Source: Roseateles_B flavus | GTDB taxonomy: Bacteria > Pseudomonadota > Gammaproteobacteria > Burkholderiales > Burkholderiaceae_C | Assembly: GCF_039872765.1 (NCBI RefSeq) | Contig: NZ_JBDPZC010000025.1 | Span: forward strand, 1-14,999 | Reading direction: 5' to 3' | DNA: 14,999 bases | Shown: positions 9,001 to 14,300 of the stretch, piece by piece | How positions within the stretch are numbered: position 1 is the first letter of the stretch | How the letters are laid out: each line of letters starts with the position of its first letter | Made by a program: the position numbers and the translations under genes | The notes under the pieces: model-generated | What the model saw: the letters and a program-made list of their open reading frames with translations, nothing else | Database searches by the model: none | Told to the model about the DNA's origin: nothing

Positions 9001-11375
9001 GGTCGCGCGGCGTGCGTCGTGGCCAGCTCGGTCCAGAAGGCCGTCGGCAGGTTCAGCACGGTGAGGCGCTCGGCCTCGCAGCGCTGCCAGAACTCGGCGG
9101 CCGAGGTGATCCAGGCGTCCGTGCGCAGCACCAGGCAGGCGCCGCTGGACAGCGTGGTGAAGATCTCCTCCACGGACATGTCGAAGCTGATCGGCGCGAA
9201 CTGGAGCATGCGGTCGGAGGCCGTCATGCCGTAGCGCTCGATCAGGTCCCGGGCCAGGTTGACGACGCCGCGGTGCGGCACCAGCACGCCCTTGGGCAGG
9301 CCCGTCGAGCCCGAGGTGTAGATCACATAGGCCAGGTCCTCGCTGCTGGCACCCGCCACCACCGGCTGGCTCGCCTCGCAAGCCGCCAGCTGCGCCAGCA
9401 CCTGCGGCGCGTCCAGGCACACGGCCTGCGCTTCCTCCACCGGCACCTGACCCAGCAGCCGCTGCTGCATCAGCACCTTGCGCACCCCGGAGTCCGTCAC
9501 CATGTGCGCCAGGCGCTGCGCCGGGTAGCTCGGGTCCAGCGGCACATACGCGCCACCGGCCTTGAGGATGCCCAGCAGCCCCACCACCATCTCCAGCGAG
9601 CGCTCCATGCACAGGCCCACCAGCTCGTTGCGCTGCACTCCACACGTGCGCACCAGGTACTGCGCCACGCGGTTGGCCTGATCATCCAGTTCCGCGTAGC
9701 TCAGGCTGCGGCCTTCGAAGCTCAGCGCCAGCGCCTGCGGCGTCTGCTGCGCCTGCGCCTCGAAGAGCTCGTGGACGCGCTGCTGCGCCTCCTGCGGGCG
9801 GCGCGGCCCCTGGGACCTGGCCAGCACCGAGCGCCGTTCCTGCTCGTCCATCAGGGGCAGGTCGAAGACGCAGCGGTCCGGCTCGTCCAGCAGCGCACCG
9901 AGCAGATGCTGGAAGGCCCGCGAGAAGGCCTCGATGGTGGCCTTCTCGAAGATGTCGGTGTTGTACTCCCACACGCACTCCAGGCCCTGCGCGCGATCGG
10001 TGACGTCCAGAGAGAGGTCGTACTGCGACAGGGTGCCGTGCCGGGGCAGGAGCTCGCTCGCCAGCCCGGGCAGCGGGATCTCGGTGCTCTCGGCCCCGTT
10101 CAGGCCGAACATGATCTGGAACACCGGGTTGTGGGCCAGGGAGCGGGCCGGATTGAGGCGCTCGACCACCTGCTCGTACGGCGCGCCCTGGTTCTCGAAG
10201 GCGGCCCCCATCAGGGCGCGATGGCGCTCCACGACCTCGGCAAAGCCCGGGGCCCCGGAGAGGTCGCTGCGCAGCACCAGGGTGTTGACGAAATAGCCGA
10301 TGAGGCTGCCGATCTCCGGCATTTCCCGGTTGGCGACGGCCGTGCCGACCATCAGGTCGCGCTCATTGCTCAGGCGCGCCAGCAGCACGGCAAAGGCGCT
10401 GTAGACGCCCAGGAAGACCGTGGCATTCGCACCCTGGCACCACTGCCGCACGCGCTCGGCCAGCGCGTGGGGGATCAGCTGGGTAACCAGACCACCGCGA
10501 TAGGACTGCTGGGCCGGCCGGCGCGTGTCCAGCGGCAGGTTGTGCAGGGTCGGTGCACCGCTCAGCTGGCGCTGCCAGAACTGCAGCTGCCGCTCCAGCG
10601 CCTCCCCCTGGGTGTGCTGGCGTTGCCATGCGGCGTAGTCGGCGTACTGCACCGGCAGCTCCGGCAGGGACGCAGGCGCCCCGCCGAGCTGCTCGGCATA
10701 GAGCTGGCAGAACTCCTGCAGGACCAGGGACAGCGACCAGCGGTCCGAAGCGATGTGGTGCAGCGTGACGCTGAGCACGTGCTCATCTGCCGCGCACTTG
10801 AAGACGGCGGCGCGCAGCAGCGGATCGCGCTCGATGTCAAAGGAGGTCGCGGTCTCGCGGTCCAGCGCGGCCTCGAGGCGGCGTTCCCGCAGCGCGGTCT
10901 CGTGCACCGACAGGTCCTCGAACCGGACCTGGACCGGACGCGCCGGCAGGATCTGCTGGAAGACCTGCGCCTCGGCGTCAATGCCGAAGACGGTACGAAG
11001 GCTTTCATGACGCTCGACGATGCGGCTCAGGGCCTGCGCCACGGCCTGGATGTCGAGGGATCCGCGCAGCCGCAGCGCCGTGCTGAGGTTGTAGTGGGCG
11101 CTGCCGCCATCCACCCGGTCCAGCACCCACAGCCGCTGCTGGGCGAAGGACGCGGCCAGGCGGCCGTCGCGCCGCGGCAGCGGCGACAGCGCGGACCGGG
11201 CCTGCGCCGCCTCGGCTTCACGCAACCACTCGACAAGCGCTGTCTTTTGATCGCGCAGGGCGGCAAGCAGCCCGGCATCCAGGGCGCTTCGATTGCCCCG
11301 GACCAGGAGATTGCCGTCGGCACCCACGCTCAGTCGGATGCCCTTTTCGCTCAGTTGGTTCAGCAGCTTGTTCAT
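1..11375 (-). CDS. NRPS, 3'-truncated by the window: docking-C-A-PCP-C-A-PCP-C-A-PCP-C-(A)
   Basis: Giant non-ribosomal peptide synthetase; 3791 codons are visible with no in-frame stop, and the gene continues past position 1. The ATG at 11375 is chosen because it sits 5 nt after the previous stop and residues 1-53 form a complete beta-hairpin docking domain; a later start would destroy it. Order by residue: docking 1-53; C 72-515; A 530-1030; PCP 1038-1112 (Ser1077); C 1135-1600; A 1612-2106; PCP 2115-2190 (Ser2154); C 2212-2675; A 2694-3182; PCP 3190-3262 (Ser3227); C 3285-3752; A from 3764. Three complete modules activate, by Stachelhaus-type residues, an ornithine-like, an unassigned and a valine-like amino acid. 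The last three C domains are of the dual epimerization/condensation type, so several residues may become D. No E, TE or tailoring domain is visible. The N-terminal C domain accepts the glycyl-peptide from gene A. A cytoplasmic assembly line is inferred; there is no signal peptide. Confidence 0.97.
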   Translation of the reverse strand, partial: MNKLLNQLSEKGIRLSVGADGNLLVRGNRSALDAGLLAALRDQKTALVEWLREAEAAQARSALSPLPRRDGRLAASFAQQRLWVLDRVDGGSAHYNLSTALRLRGSLDIQAVAQALSRIVERHESLRTVFGIDAEAQVFQQILPARPVQVRFEDLSVHETALRERRLEAALDRETATSFDIERDPLLRAAVFKCAADEHVLSVTLHHIASDRWSLSLVLQEFCQLYAEQLGGAPASLPELPVQYADYAAWQRQHTQGEALERQLQFWQRQLSGAPTLHNLPLDTRRPAQQSYRGGLVTQLIPHALAERVRQWCQGANATVFLGVYSAFAVLLARLSNERDLMVGTAVANREMPEIGSLIGYFVNTLVLRSDLSGAPGFAEVVERHRALMGAAFENQGAPYEQVVERLNPARSLAHNPVFQIMFGLNGAESTEIPLPGLASELLPRHGTLSQYDLSLDVTDRAQGLECVWEYNTDIFEKATIEAFSRAFQHLLGALLDEPDRCVFDLPLMDEQERRSVLARSQGPRRPQEAQQRVHELFEAQAQQTPQALALSFEGRSLSYAELDDQANRVAQYLVRTCGVQRNELVGLCMERSLEMVVGLLGILKAGGAYVPLDPSYPAQRLAHMVTDSGVRKVLMQQRLLGQVPVEEAQAVCLDAPQVLAQLAACEASQPVVAGASSEDLAYVIYTSGSTGLPKGVLVPHRGVVNLARDLIERYGMTASDRMLQFAPISFDMSVEEIFTTLSSGACLVLRTDAWITSAAEFWQRCEAERLTVLNLPTAFWTELATTHAARPCASVRHVSIGGEMVSDAALKAWYQHEGPLPRLMNAYGPTECSVNATVALLQAQGRSTIGTPIANTGTLVLDDRQAPVMDRLVGELYLTGQGLALGYLNRPELSAERFVPNPFHDSTDPASSALMYRTGDLVRRLPGGELEYMGRTDDQVKIRGFRVELGEIESALGRVDGVQRAVVLPVVGEAGVPRLVAYWVGQSDEAALKAALGRQLPDYMMPSAFVALDELPLLPNGKINKKALAALQVEWTAAYVPPASEAEHLLCDIWSRVLGVPRVGVTDNFFALGGHSLLVMRLMALLREQGHVLGARHVFEAPTVRELAGRLVPAAAAEPLAELPARFDWTDAPRIQPEMLPLLALQQEQIDRIVAQVPGGQANIVDIYPLAPLQEGILFSHLMASGSDPYIIPTLLSFASRARFERFLAALDEVVQRHEVLRTAVYWESLPKPVQVVLRRAQVPLQWLDIEGEGAALEARMRELCEPERQWMDLNQAPLIRLKAVEDPASGRCLVCLQVHHLIDDHVAIEVIERETSLIIDGRAAELPPSVPYRNFVAHALRTFDAGRAQTFFSQMLGEVSEPTLPFGLAEVQGSGDGMDVAQVRLPAALASRIKSLGRQGSRSPAALFHAAWALVLASCSRQEEPVFGTVMSGRMGALAGMDQALGMFINTLPVRVSLSEKSAAALVDQVAQTLQSLVEHEQTPLPLAQQCSGVAAGQALFSGILNYRHTAPRSEVPHISDIEVLTSHERTSYPFNLAVDDLGDGFSLEVQVPPAIGAARIADYVVRAAQGLVERLETGSEEDVLHICVLAEQELQRQMREWNSGFTPYPSDTTIHALFEAQAARTPDALALLHEDERVSFAELNRRANQLAHFLRSSLDLRPDTLIGVSMERSVDMMVSLLGILKAGAAYVPLDPAYPSERLLYMIEDAGLGLTLCSQSQAQRLSLPSTQTICLDEAGTREKIAAAPDGNPQVPALQAHSLAYAIYTSGSTGKPKAVLINHQGLCNLAHDQRFTLDITPDSRVLQFASLSFDAATWEWAIALINGAALVIPSGEVAKSPPLLSELVERTGVTHSAMTPALLPLLDFQQWAGVRVLVVTGEACPYELAEQWARGRRLVNGYGPTESTVCSSEGDFKPGQGHLHIGRAIRNLQLHVLSSRMQLVPIGVPGELYIGGVGLARGYLNRPELTAERFVPNPFFNPEDPSSSDRLYRTGDLARWLDSGNLEFVGRVDHQIKLRGQRIELGEIEAAIQAVPGVAIAVVLVKEIVAGDRQLIAYVTGGVTAEVLRTALQARLPDYMVPAAFLTLEQMPLTPNGKIDRRALPDPDPSLFQSEYQAPRTALETALCALWAQTLGLERVGVSDNFFLLGGHSLSAMSVVALAKEQGLSVSIRQIFANPTVAGLAAILEAAAPAGEEESAPANLIPEGSQYITPDMLPLVTLSQQELDTVVAAVPGGAANVQDIYPLAPLQEGILFHHLAAGTGSDPYVMATVWDCDSEDSVASFLEALRFMTTRHDVLRTAVQWRDLSRPVQVVLRQVELDIETLSFDTLAQAHAEVLQLSDPQRQRLDLGRAPLLRVTIARAGDSPRRYMLLQFHHLIGDHVAMEIIEREAAMFLAGHAALLPQPTPYRDFVARALRQRDRDDARHYFTDKLGEVSEPTLPFGLADVQGDAGAIEESQLRLAPGLVEQLRQQARRRGQSAAALFHAAWALVVAACAGRSDVVFGTVLSGRVDDGAAAAQMLGMFINTLPLRLQLQGQDAEALLQQVGTALRELMAHEQTPLSVAQRASAVPNGVPLFSALLNYRHSEEPDQSTQDVLGLKLIAGQERTNYPFALNVDDLGRGGFELSVQVQRPIGAARVLSYVHTALQGLVRALERQDPTPVRQLAILPEEEQNRLRLAFNATTRSCAGEALTHQRVEAQAAQNPDRIALNWGDQALSYGELNRRANRLAHLLAGMGVGPDVRVGLCLPRGLDWPVSLLAVLKAGGAYVPLDPRLPASRLQFMAQDAGCAVLITHRSHSTLVQLETAATLCLDELEAPLAASAEHNPERPVSAEDLAYCVYTSGSTGQPKGVAVPHRSLLGFMTHVDYAAFDADCVSLHYSSVSWDVLTLELWPALCQGGRCVLFDGEDVSPQSLARSLQAGQVNTLWLTAAFFSTFVDSQVEALGGLKQLMVGGDRVSAAHVRRLRARWPALRVVNGYGPVECTVFSACYVVPEQLEGELPIGRPIGDRRIYLLDDAGHLVPSGAAGELVVAGGGVAREYLNLPELSQERFQADPWVAGERMYRTGDLARWREDGVLEFLGRLDHQVKIRGFRIELGEVEAALAACEGVREAVVLAREVAGDKKLVAYFTGAAEVEALRGTLSQVLPDYMVPSAFMALEALPLTPNGKLDRKALPEPELGAQGREYVAPRNEIEAQLCEIWQEVLGVAQVGVTDHFFELGGHSLLAMQLSSRAHERGLALTIRQVFTTPTVQGLAAALAQAEPAAPDFVVPPNAIPADCEHITPEMLPLATLSQEEIDAIASQVPGGMANIQDIYPLAPLQEGILFHHMAATEGGDPYVLAMLWSCENEQAVTAFLDALRFMLQRHDVLRTAVQWKQLQQPMQVVLRRAELKVQELAFETQEQALAQMQALCAPELQRIELDQAPLLQVRVGRAAHGQECYLLLQFHHLIGDHVAMEIIEREAAVFAAGQAQQLPAPVPYRAFVARALQQRERSDAQAHFRAELADVTEPTLPFGLSDVQGDGAGVDERSLKLDATLAQRLRRQARERGVSAAVLFHAAWAQVVSACAGRSDVVFGTVLTGRAQEGAQSAQMLGMFINTLPLRVQLQGQDAEALVRQTARKLHELMDFEQTPLALAQRCSGVANGVSLFSALLNYRHSEVMDEAAQRELGMRMIAGQERTNYPFALNLDDFGEGGLELNAQVRSPVSAQRVLGYMQAALESLVQALETQSPVPVQAASVLPAQELAQLQGFNATTRAFPQHVRIHELFEAQAQQAPQALALSFEGRS
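120..1523 (-). other. Condensation domain, dual E/C type (last complete C)
   Basis: Residues 3285-3752. EMLPLATLSQEEID, then DIYPLAPLQEGILF, the extended motif HHMAATEGGD (1356-1385) and the second motif HHLIGDH (3451-3457). LGMFINTLPLRV and ALLNYRHSE are conserved. The first motif keeps both His and the GD but has five instead of four residues between. It would epimerize the Val-like residue and join it to the residue of the next, mostly unseen module. Confidence 0.88.
120..1523 (-). repeat. Repeat R3, copy 1 (dual C domain)
   Basis: The whole C domain is in register with 3339-4742 at a constant offset of 3219, checked at 571/3790, 982/4201 and 1419/4638. This indicates a module duplication with later divergence. 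Confidence 0.78.
1590..1808 (-). other. PCP domain, gene B module 3
   Basis: Carrier domain, residues 3190-3262, with the core DHFFELGGHSLLAMQL. The pantetheine serine is Ser3227 (TCG at 1695-1697). It is preceded by an A-domain end almost identical to those of the two gene A modules. Confidence 0.95.
1725..2190 (-). repeat. Repeat R2, copy in gene B module 3 (A C-terminal subdomain + PCP start)
   Basis: In register with 11600-12065 (offset 9875) and with 14768-14999 (offset 13043). It encodes A7 to A10 and the first helix of the PCP. Similarity is high at DNA level although the upstream pockets (Val-like versus Gly) differ. Confidence 0.82.
1830..3296 (-). other. Adenylation domain, valine-like code
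   Basis: Residues 2694-3182. Motifs: YTSGSTGQPKG (2844-2854), NGYGPVECT (Val for the usual Thr in GPTE), MYRTGDLARW, KIRGFRIELGEVE and NGKLDRK with Lys3172. Pocket residues D2889, V2890, L2893, W2931, M2955, G2957, G2981, V2989, F2990 give DVLWMGGVF, close to the valine family of codes (DAFWIGGTF, DALWMGGTF). The A4 region starts SWD instead of SFD. A branched aliphatic substrate, most likely Val, is predicted. Confidence 0.88.
3339..4742 (-). repeat. Repeat R3, copy 2 (dual C domain)
   Basis: Partner of 120-1523. The dual C domain at 6576-7973 is a more distant relative with the same architecture but clearly lower similarity. Confidence 0.78.
3351..4742 (-). other. Condensation domain, dual E/C type (accepts Val-like residue)
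   Basis: Residues 2212-2675. N-terminal signature DMLPLVTLSQQELD, then DIYPLAPLQEGILF. The extended first motif HHLAAGTGSD (4575-4604) keeps both histidines but has one extra residue and GSD where dual domains have GD. The second motif is HHLIGDH (2378-2384). LGMFINTLPLRL and LLNYRHSE follow. Predicted to epimerize the module 2 residue and condense it with the module 3 residue. It is in register and highly similar at DNA level to the last C domain. Confidence 0.88.
4806..5033 (-). other. PCP domain, gene B module 2
   Basis: Carrier domain, residues 2115-2190, with the core DNFFLLGGHSLSAMSV. The pantetheine serine is Ser2154 (TCC at 4914-4916). A linker of about 20 residues, rich in Ala and Glu, leads into the next dual-type C domain. 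Confidence 0.95.
5058..6542 (-). other. Adenylation domain, substrate unassigned (aromatic/hydrophobic?)
   Basis: Residues 1612-2106. Motifs: YTSGSTGKPKA (1769-1779, with Ala for the usual final Gly), NGYGPTEST, LYRTGDLARW, KLRGQRIELGEIE and NGKIDRR with Lys2099. Pocket residues are D1815, A1816, W1819, A1858, V1879, T1881, G1902, V1910, C1911 (DAWAVTGVC). The DAW start and the final Cys recall phenylalanine (DAWTIAAIC), but the middle differs, so I make no firm call. Confidence 0.88.
6576..7973 (-). other. Condensation domain, dual E/C type with degenerate first His motif
   Basis: Residues 1135-1600. It begins EMLPLLALQQEQID, then VPGGQANIVDIYPLAPLQEG, the N-terminal signature of dual/DCL domains. 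The extended motif expected as HH(L/I)xxxxGD after EGILF reads SHLMASGSD at 7809-7835: the first His and the Gly are replaced. The second motif is HHLIDDH (1301-1307), with the catalytic His kept. LGMFINTLPVRV and ILNYRH follow. Condensation should work; epimerization of the upstream residue is uncertain. Confidence 0.88.
8040..8264 (-). other. PCP domain, gene B module 1
   Basis: Carrier domain, residues 1038-1112, with the core DNFFALGGHSLLVMRL. The phosphopantetheine serine is Ser1077 (TCC at 8145-8147). It is followed by a linker of about 20 residues rich in Ala, Pro and Glu, then a dual-type C domain, so the tethered residue is a candidate for epimerization. Confidence 0.95.
8286..9788 (-). 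other. Adenylation domain, ornithine-like code
   Basis: Residues 530-1030. Core motifs: YTSGSTGLPKG (686-696), NAYGPTE (826-832), MYRTGDLVRR, KIRGFRVELGEIE and NGKINKK with Lys1023. Pocket residues aligned to GrsA are D732, M733, E736, N775, S800, G802, A827, V835, N836 (DMENSGAVN). The known ornithine/hydroxy-ornithine code DMENLGLIN shares six of nine positions, so a basic ornithine-type residue is my best guess. A neighbouring hydroxylase or acylase gene would support the hydroxy form but none is in the window. Confidence 0.88.
9281..9786 (-). repeat. Repeat R1, copy in gene B module 1 (A-domain N-terminal core)
   Basis: About 500 bp, in register and without visible indels, with 12697-13202 (offset 3416). 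It encodes the A-domain start through the A3 phosphate-binding loop; the protein copies differ at only a small minority of positions. Similarity drops just past YTSGSTGLPKGVLV. Confidence 0.85.
9831..11162 (-). other. Condensation domain, LCL-like, with HHxxxDR motif
   Basis: Residues 72-515 of gene B. SFAQQRLWVLD (76-86) is the LCL-type first motif; QYADYAAWQRQ and IGYFVNTLVLR are also present. The catalytic motif at 10740-10760 reads HHIASDR: both histidines and the aspartate are present, but the usual final glycine is arginine. The domain should couple the glycyl-peptide from gene A to the residue of the first module of B. Activity is expected because the catalytic His is intact, though the Gly change is notable. 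Confidence 0.9.
11217..11375 (-). other. N-terminal beta-hairpin (TubC-type) docking domain
   Basis: The first 53 residues begin MNKLLNQLSEKGIRLSVGAD and continue with LLVRG, a short loop, then a helix LDAGLLAALRDQKTALVEWL. The pattern helix - 'GI/VxL' strand - hairpin with 'LxVRG' - Lys-containing helix matches TubC N-terminal docking domains, about 55 residues placed directly before a C domain. It should recruit the C-terminal tail of the gene A product. Confidence 0.87.
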
Positions 11376-11390
11376 GGTGATCAGATTTGG
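11373..11390 (-). promoter_or_regulatory. Stop/start junction, likely translational coupling
   Basis: In transcript orientation the TGA of gene A (11383-11381) is followed by TCACC and then the ATG of gene B (11375-11373). The 20 nt before the ATG contain no AGGAGG-like Shine-Dalgarno sequence and lie inside the end of gene A. Ribosomes terminating on gene A probably re-initiate on gene B. There is no room for a promoter or terminator. Confidence 0.65.
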
Positions 11391-14300
11391 ATTTCGACTT
11401 CGTGTTCGTTCAGGGCGTCCTGCTGGTCAAACTGCAGCAGCGCCGATTGCTTCAGGCTTTCCAGGTGGGCGGCGACGGCCTCGGGCGTCGGCTGGGCGAA
11501 CAGCTTCTGCACCGTGGGCGCCAGGCCCCAGCGTTGGCGCACCCTGGCCGTGATCCGGGTGGCGTCCAGCGAGGAGCCCCCCAATGCAAAGAAGTTGTCG
11601 GTGACCCCCACGCGCGCCACACCCAGCACGTCCTGCCAGATCACGCACAGCTGCGCTTCCACCTCGTTGCGAGGCGCGACATAGGCCTGCGCGTCGGCGC
11701 CCAGTTCCGGCTCCGGCAGCGCCTTGCGGTCCAGCTTGCCGTTGGGCGTCAGGGGCAAAGACTCCAGCGTGACGAAGAGCGCCGGCACCATGTACTCCGG
11801 CAGGCGCCGACGCAGGGCCTCGCGCAGCGCGGCCACCTCGGCCTCGCCGGTGACATAGGCCACCAGCTTCCTGTCACCGCTCACCTCGCGCGCCAGCACC
11901 ACGGCCTGACGCACGCCTTCGCAGGCCGCCAGCGCCGCCTCGATCTCGCCCAGCTCGATCCGGAAGCCGCGGATCTTCACCTGGTGGTCCATTCGGCCCA
12001 GGAACTCCAGGGTGCCGTCCTCGCGCCAACGCGCCAGGTCCCCGGTGCGGTACATGCGCGGGCTGCTGCCCGGATCTGCCTCATCGTGGAAGGGGTTGTC
12101 CACGAACTTCTCCAGCGTGAGCGCCTCGCGATTGAGGTAGCCGCGCGCCAGGCCCAGGCCGGCGATGCACAGCTCGCCTGCCGCGCCCAGCGGCGCCAGC
12201 CCGCCGCCCTCGCCCATGATGAAGATCTGGGTGTTGGCGATGGGACGCCCGATGGACAGCGCATCGGCGGCCTGATGGACCTGCTGTGCACAGGACCAGA
12301 TGGTGGTTTCGGTCGGCCCGTACAGGTTCCACAGCTGGGCCCCCGGCATCGCCAGCAGCTGCTGCGCCAGCGAGGCGCTGAGGGCCTCGCCACCGCACAG
12401 CAGCTTCATCGGCCGGTGCGGGCGCCAGCCCTCCTCCACCAGCAGGCGCCAGGTCGCGGGCGTGGCCTGCATGGCCGTGATGCCGCCCTGCTCCATCAGC
12501 GCAGCGAGCAGCGCCGCCGAGCGCACCGCGTCGTCGGAGGCGATGGTCACGCGCGCGCCGAGCGACAGCGGCAGGAACAGCTCCAGGCCGTGGATGTCGA
12601 AGGAGGGAGAGGTCACCGCCAGCAGATGGTCCGTGGCACCGAGCCCCGGCGCATGGGCCATGGCGCTGAGGAAGTTCACCACGCTGCGGTGCTCCACCAG
12701 CACGCCCTTGGGCAGGCCCGTCGAGCCCGAGGTGTAGATCACATAGGCCAGGTCTTTGCTGCTGGCGCCCGCCACCACTGGCTTCACGGCCTCGCAAGCC
12801 GCCAGCTGCGCCTGCACCTGCGGCGCGTCCAGGCACACGGCCTGCGCTTCCTCCACCGGCACCTGGCCCAGCAGCCGCTGCTGCATCAGCACCGTCCGCG
12901 CCCCGGAGTCCTTCACCATGTGTTCCAGGCGCTGCGCCGGGTAGCTCGGGTCCAGCGGCACATAGGCCGCGCCGGCCTTGAGGATGCCCAGCAGCCCCAC
13001 CACCATCTCCAGCGAGCGCTCCATGCACAGGCCCACCAGCTCGTTGCGCTGCACCCCGCAGGTCTGCACCAGGTACTGCGCTACGCGGTTGGCCTGCTCG
13101 TCCAGCTCGCGGTAGCTCAGGCTGCGGCCGTCATACGTCAGCGCCAGCGCCTGCGGCGTCTGCTGCGCCTGCGTCTCGAACAGCTCGTGGATGCGCACGT
13201 CCTGAGGGAAGGCCTGCGTCGTGGCGTTGAAGCTTTGCAGCTGCGCCTGCTCCTGCGCCGGCAGCATGGGAAGGCTGAAGGCATCGGCCTCGGGTTGATC
13301 CAAGGCCGCCTTCAGCAGCTCGCGCAGGGTGGCATCGAAACGCCGCACCGTGGCTTCGCTGAAGAGATCGCGGTTGAATTCCCATTCCAGGACCCAGGCA
13401 CCCTGCCGCTCCTGCACATCCAGGCACAGGTCATAACGGGCCATCTGGGGCTGGCGCGCCAGGTAGCAGGCCTGGACACCGGCAAATTCAGGCACATCTC
13501 GACGGTCCTCGTGCAGGGCCAGCATCACCTGGAACAAGGGCGAAACAGCCAGGCTGCGCTCCGGTTGCAGGCGCTCGACCAGGAGCTCGAAGGGCGCCTG
13601 CTGATGCTCGTAGGCTTCCAGCAACGTGCGCCTGCTGCGCTGCACGGCGGCCTCGAAGCTGAGCTCGCCCTGCAGCTCCAGGCGCAGCACCAGGGTGTTG
13701 ACGAAGAAGCCGATCATCTCCGCCAGTTCGGCCCTGCCGCGATTGGCCACCGGCGTGCCGACCACGATGTCGCGGCTGCCGGCATAGCGGGCCATCCAGA
13801 CGGAGAAGGCGGCATGCAGGCCCATGAAGGCCGTGGCACCGCGGGTGGCGCAGAAGCGCTTCAGGGCCTCGACCTGCTCACGGCTCCATTGACTGAGCCA
13901 GAGGCCGCCCTGACGGCGGCCATCGATGCGGCGAGGGAAGTCCGTGGGCAGGCCATGCACCGGCGGCGCGCCGTCCAGCTGCTGCTTCCAGTAGCCCAGC
14001 AGACGCTCCAGCCGTTCACCCTGCAGGACCTGGCGCTGCCACTGGGCGTAGTCGGCGTACTGCAGAGTTCCGGGCGGCATGGCCGCAGGCGACTGCCGCA
14101 CGATGCCGTTGTAGAGCGCGCTGAGTTCCCGAACCAGCGGCTCGATGGAGCTGCCATCGGAGGCCATGTGGTGCAGGGTCACCAGCAGGACGTGGTCCTC
14201 GTCGTCCAGCGTGAGCACCTGGACCCGCAGCATGAAGTCGCGGGCCAGGTCGAAGGGGCGCCGGGCCTCTTCGGAAAGACGGCCAGGCAGCGCGGCCTCC

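Noticed and set aside
11376..11400. Possible promoter or terminator between the two genes
   Set aside because: Only 5 nt separate the stop and start codons. No -35/-10 pair, hairpin or T-run is visible, and the upstream 20 nt are coding.
8661..11684. 1007-codon open frame on the + strand spanning the gene A/B junction
   Set aside because: Same antisense artefact: no motifs, composition mirrors the opposite strand, and it covers well-defined A and C domains of both genes.
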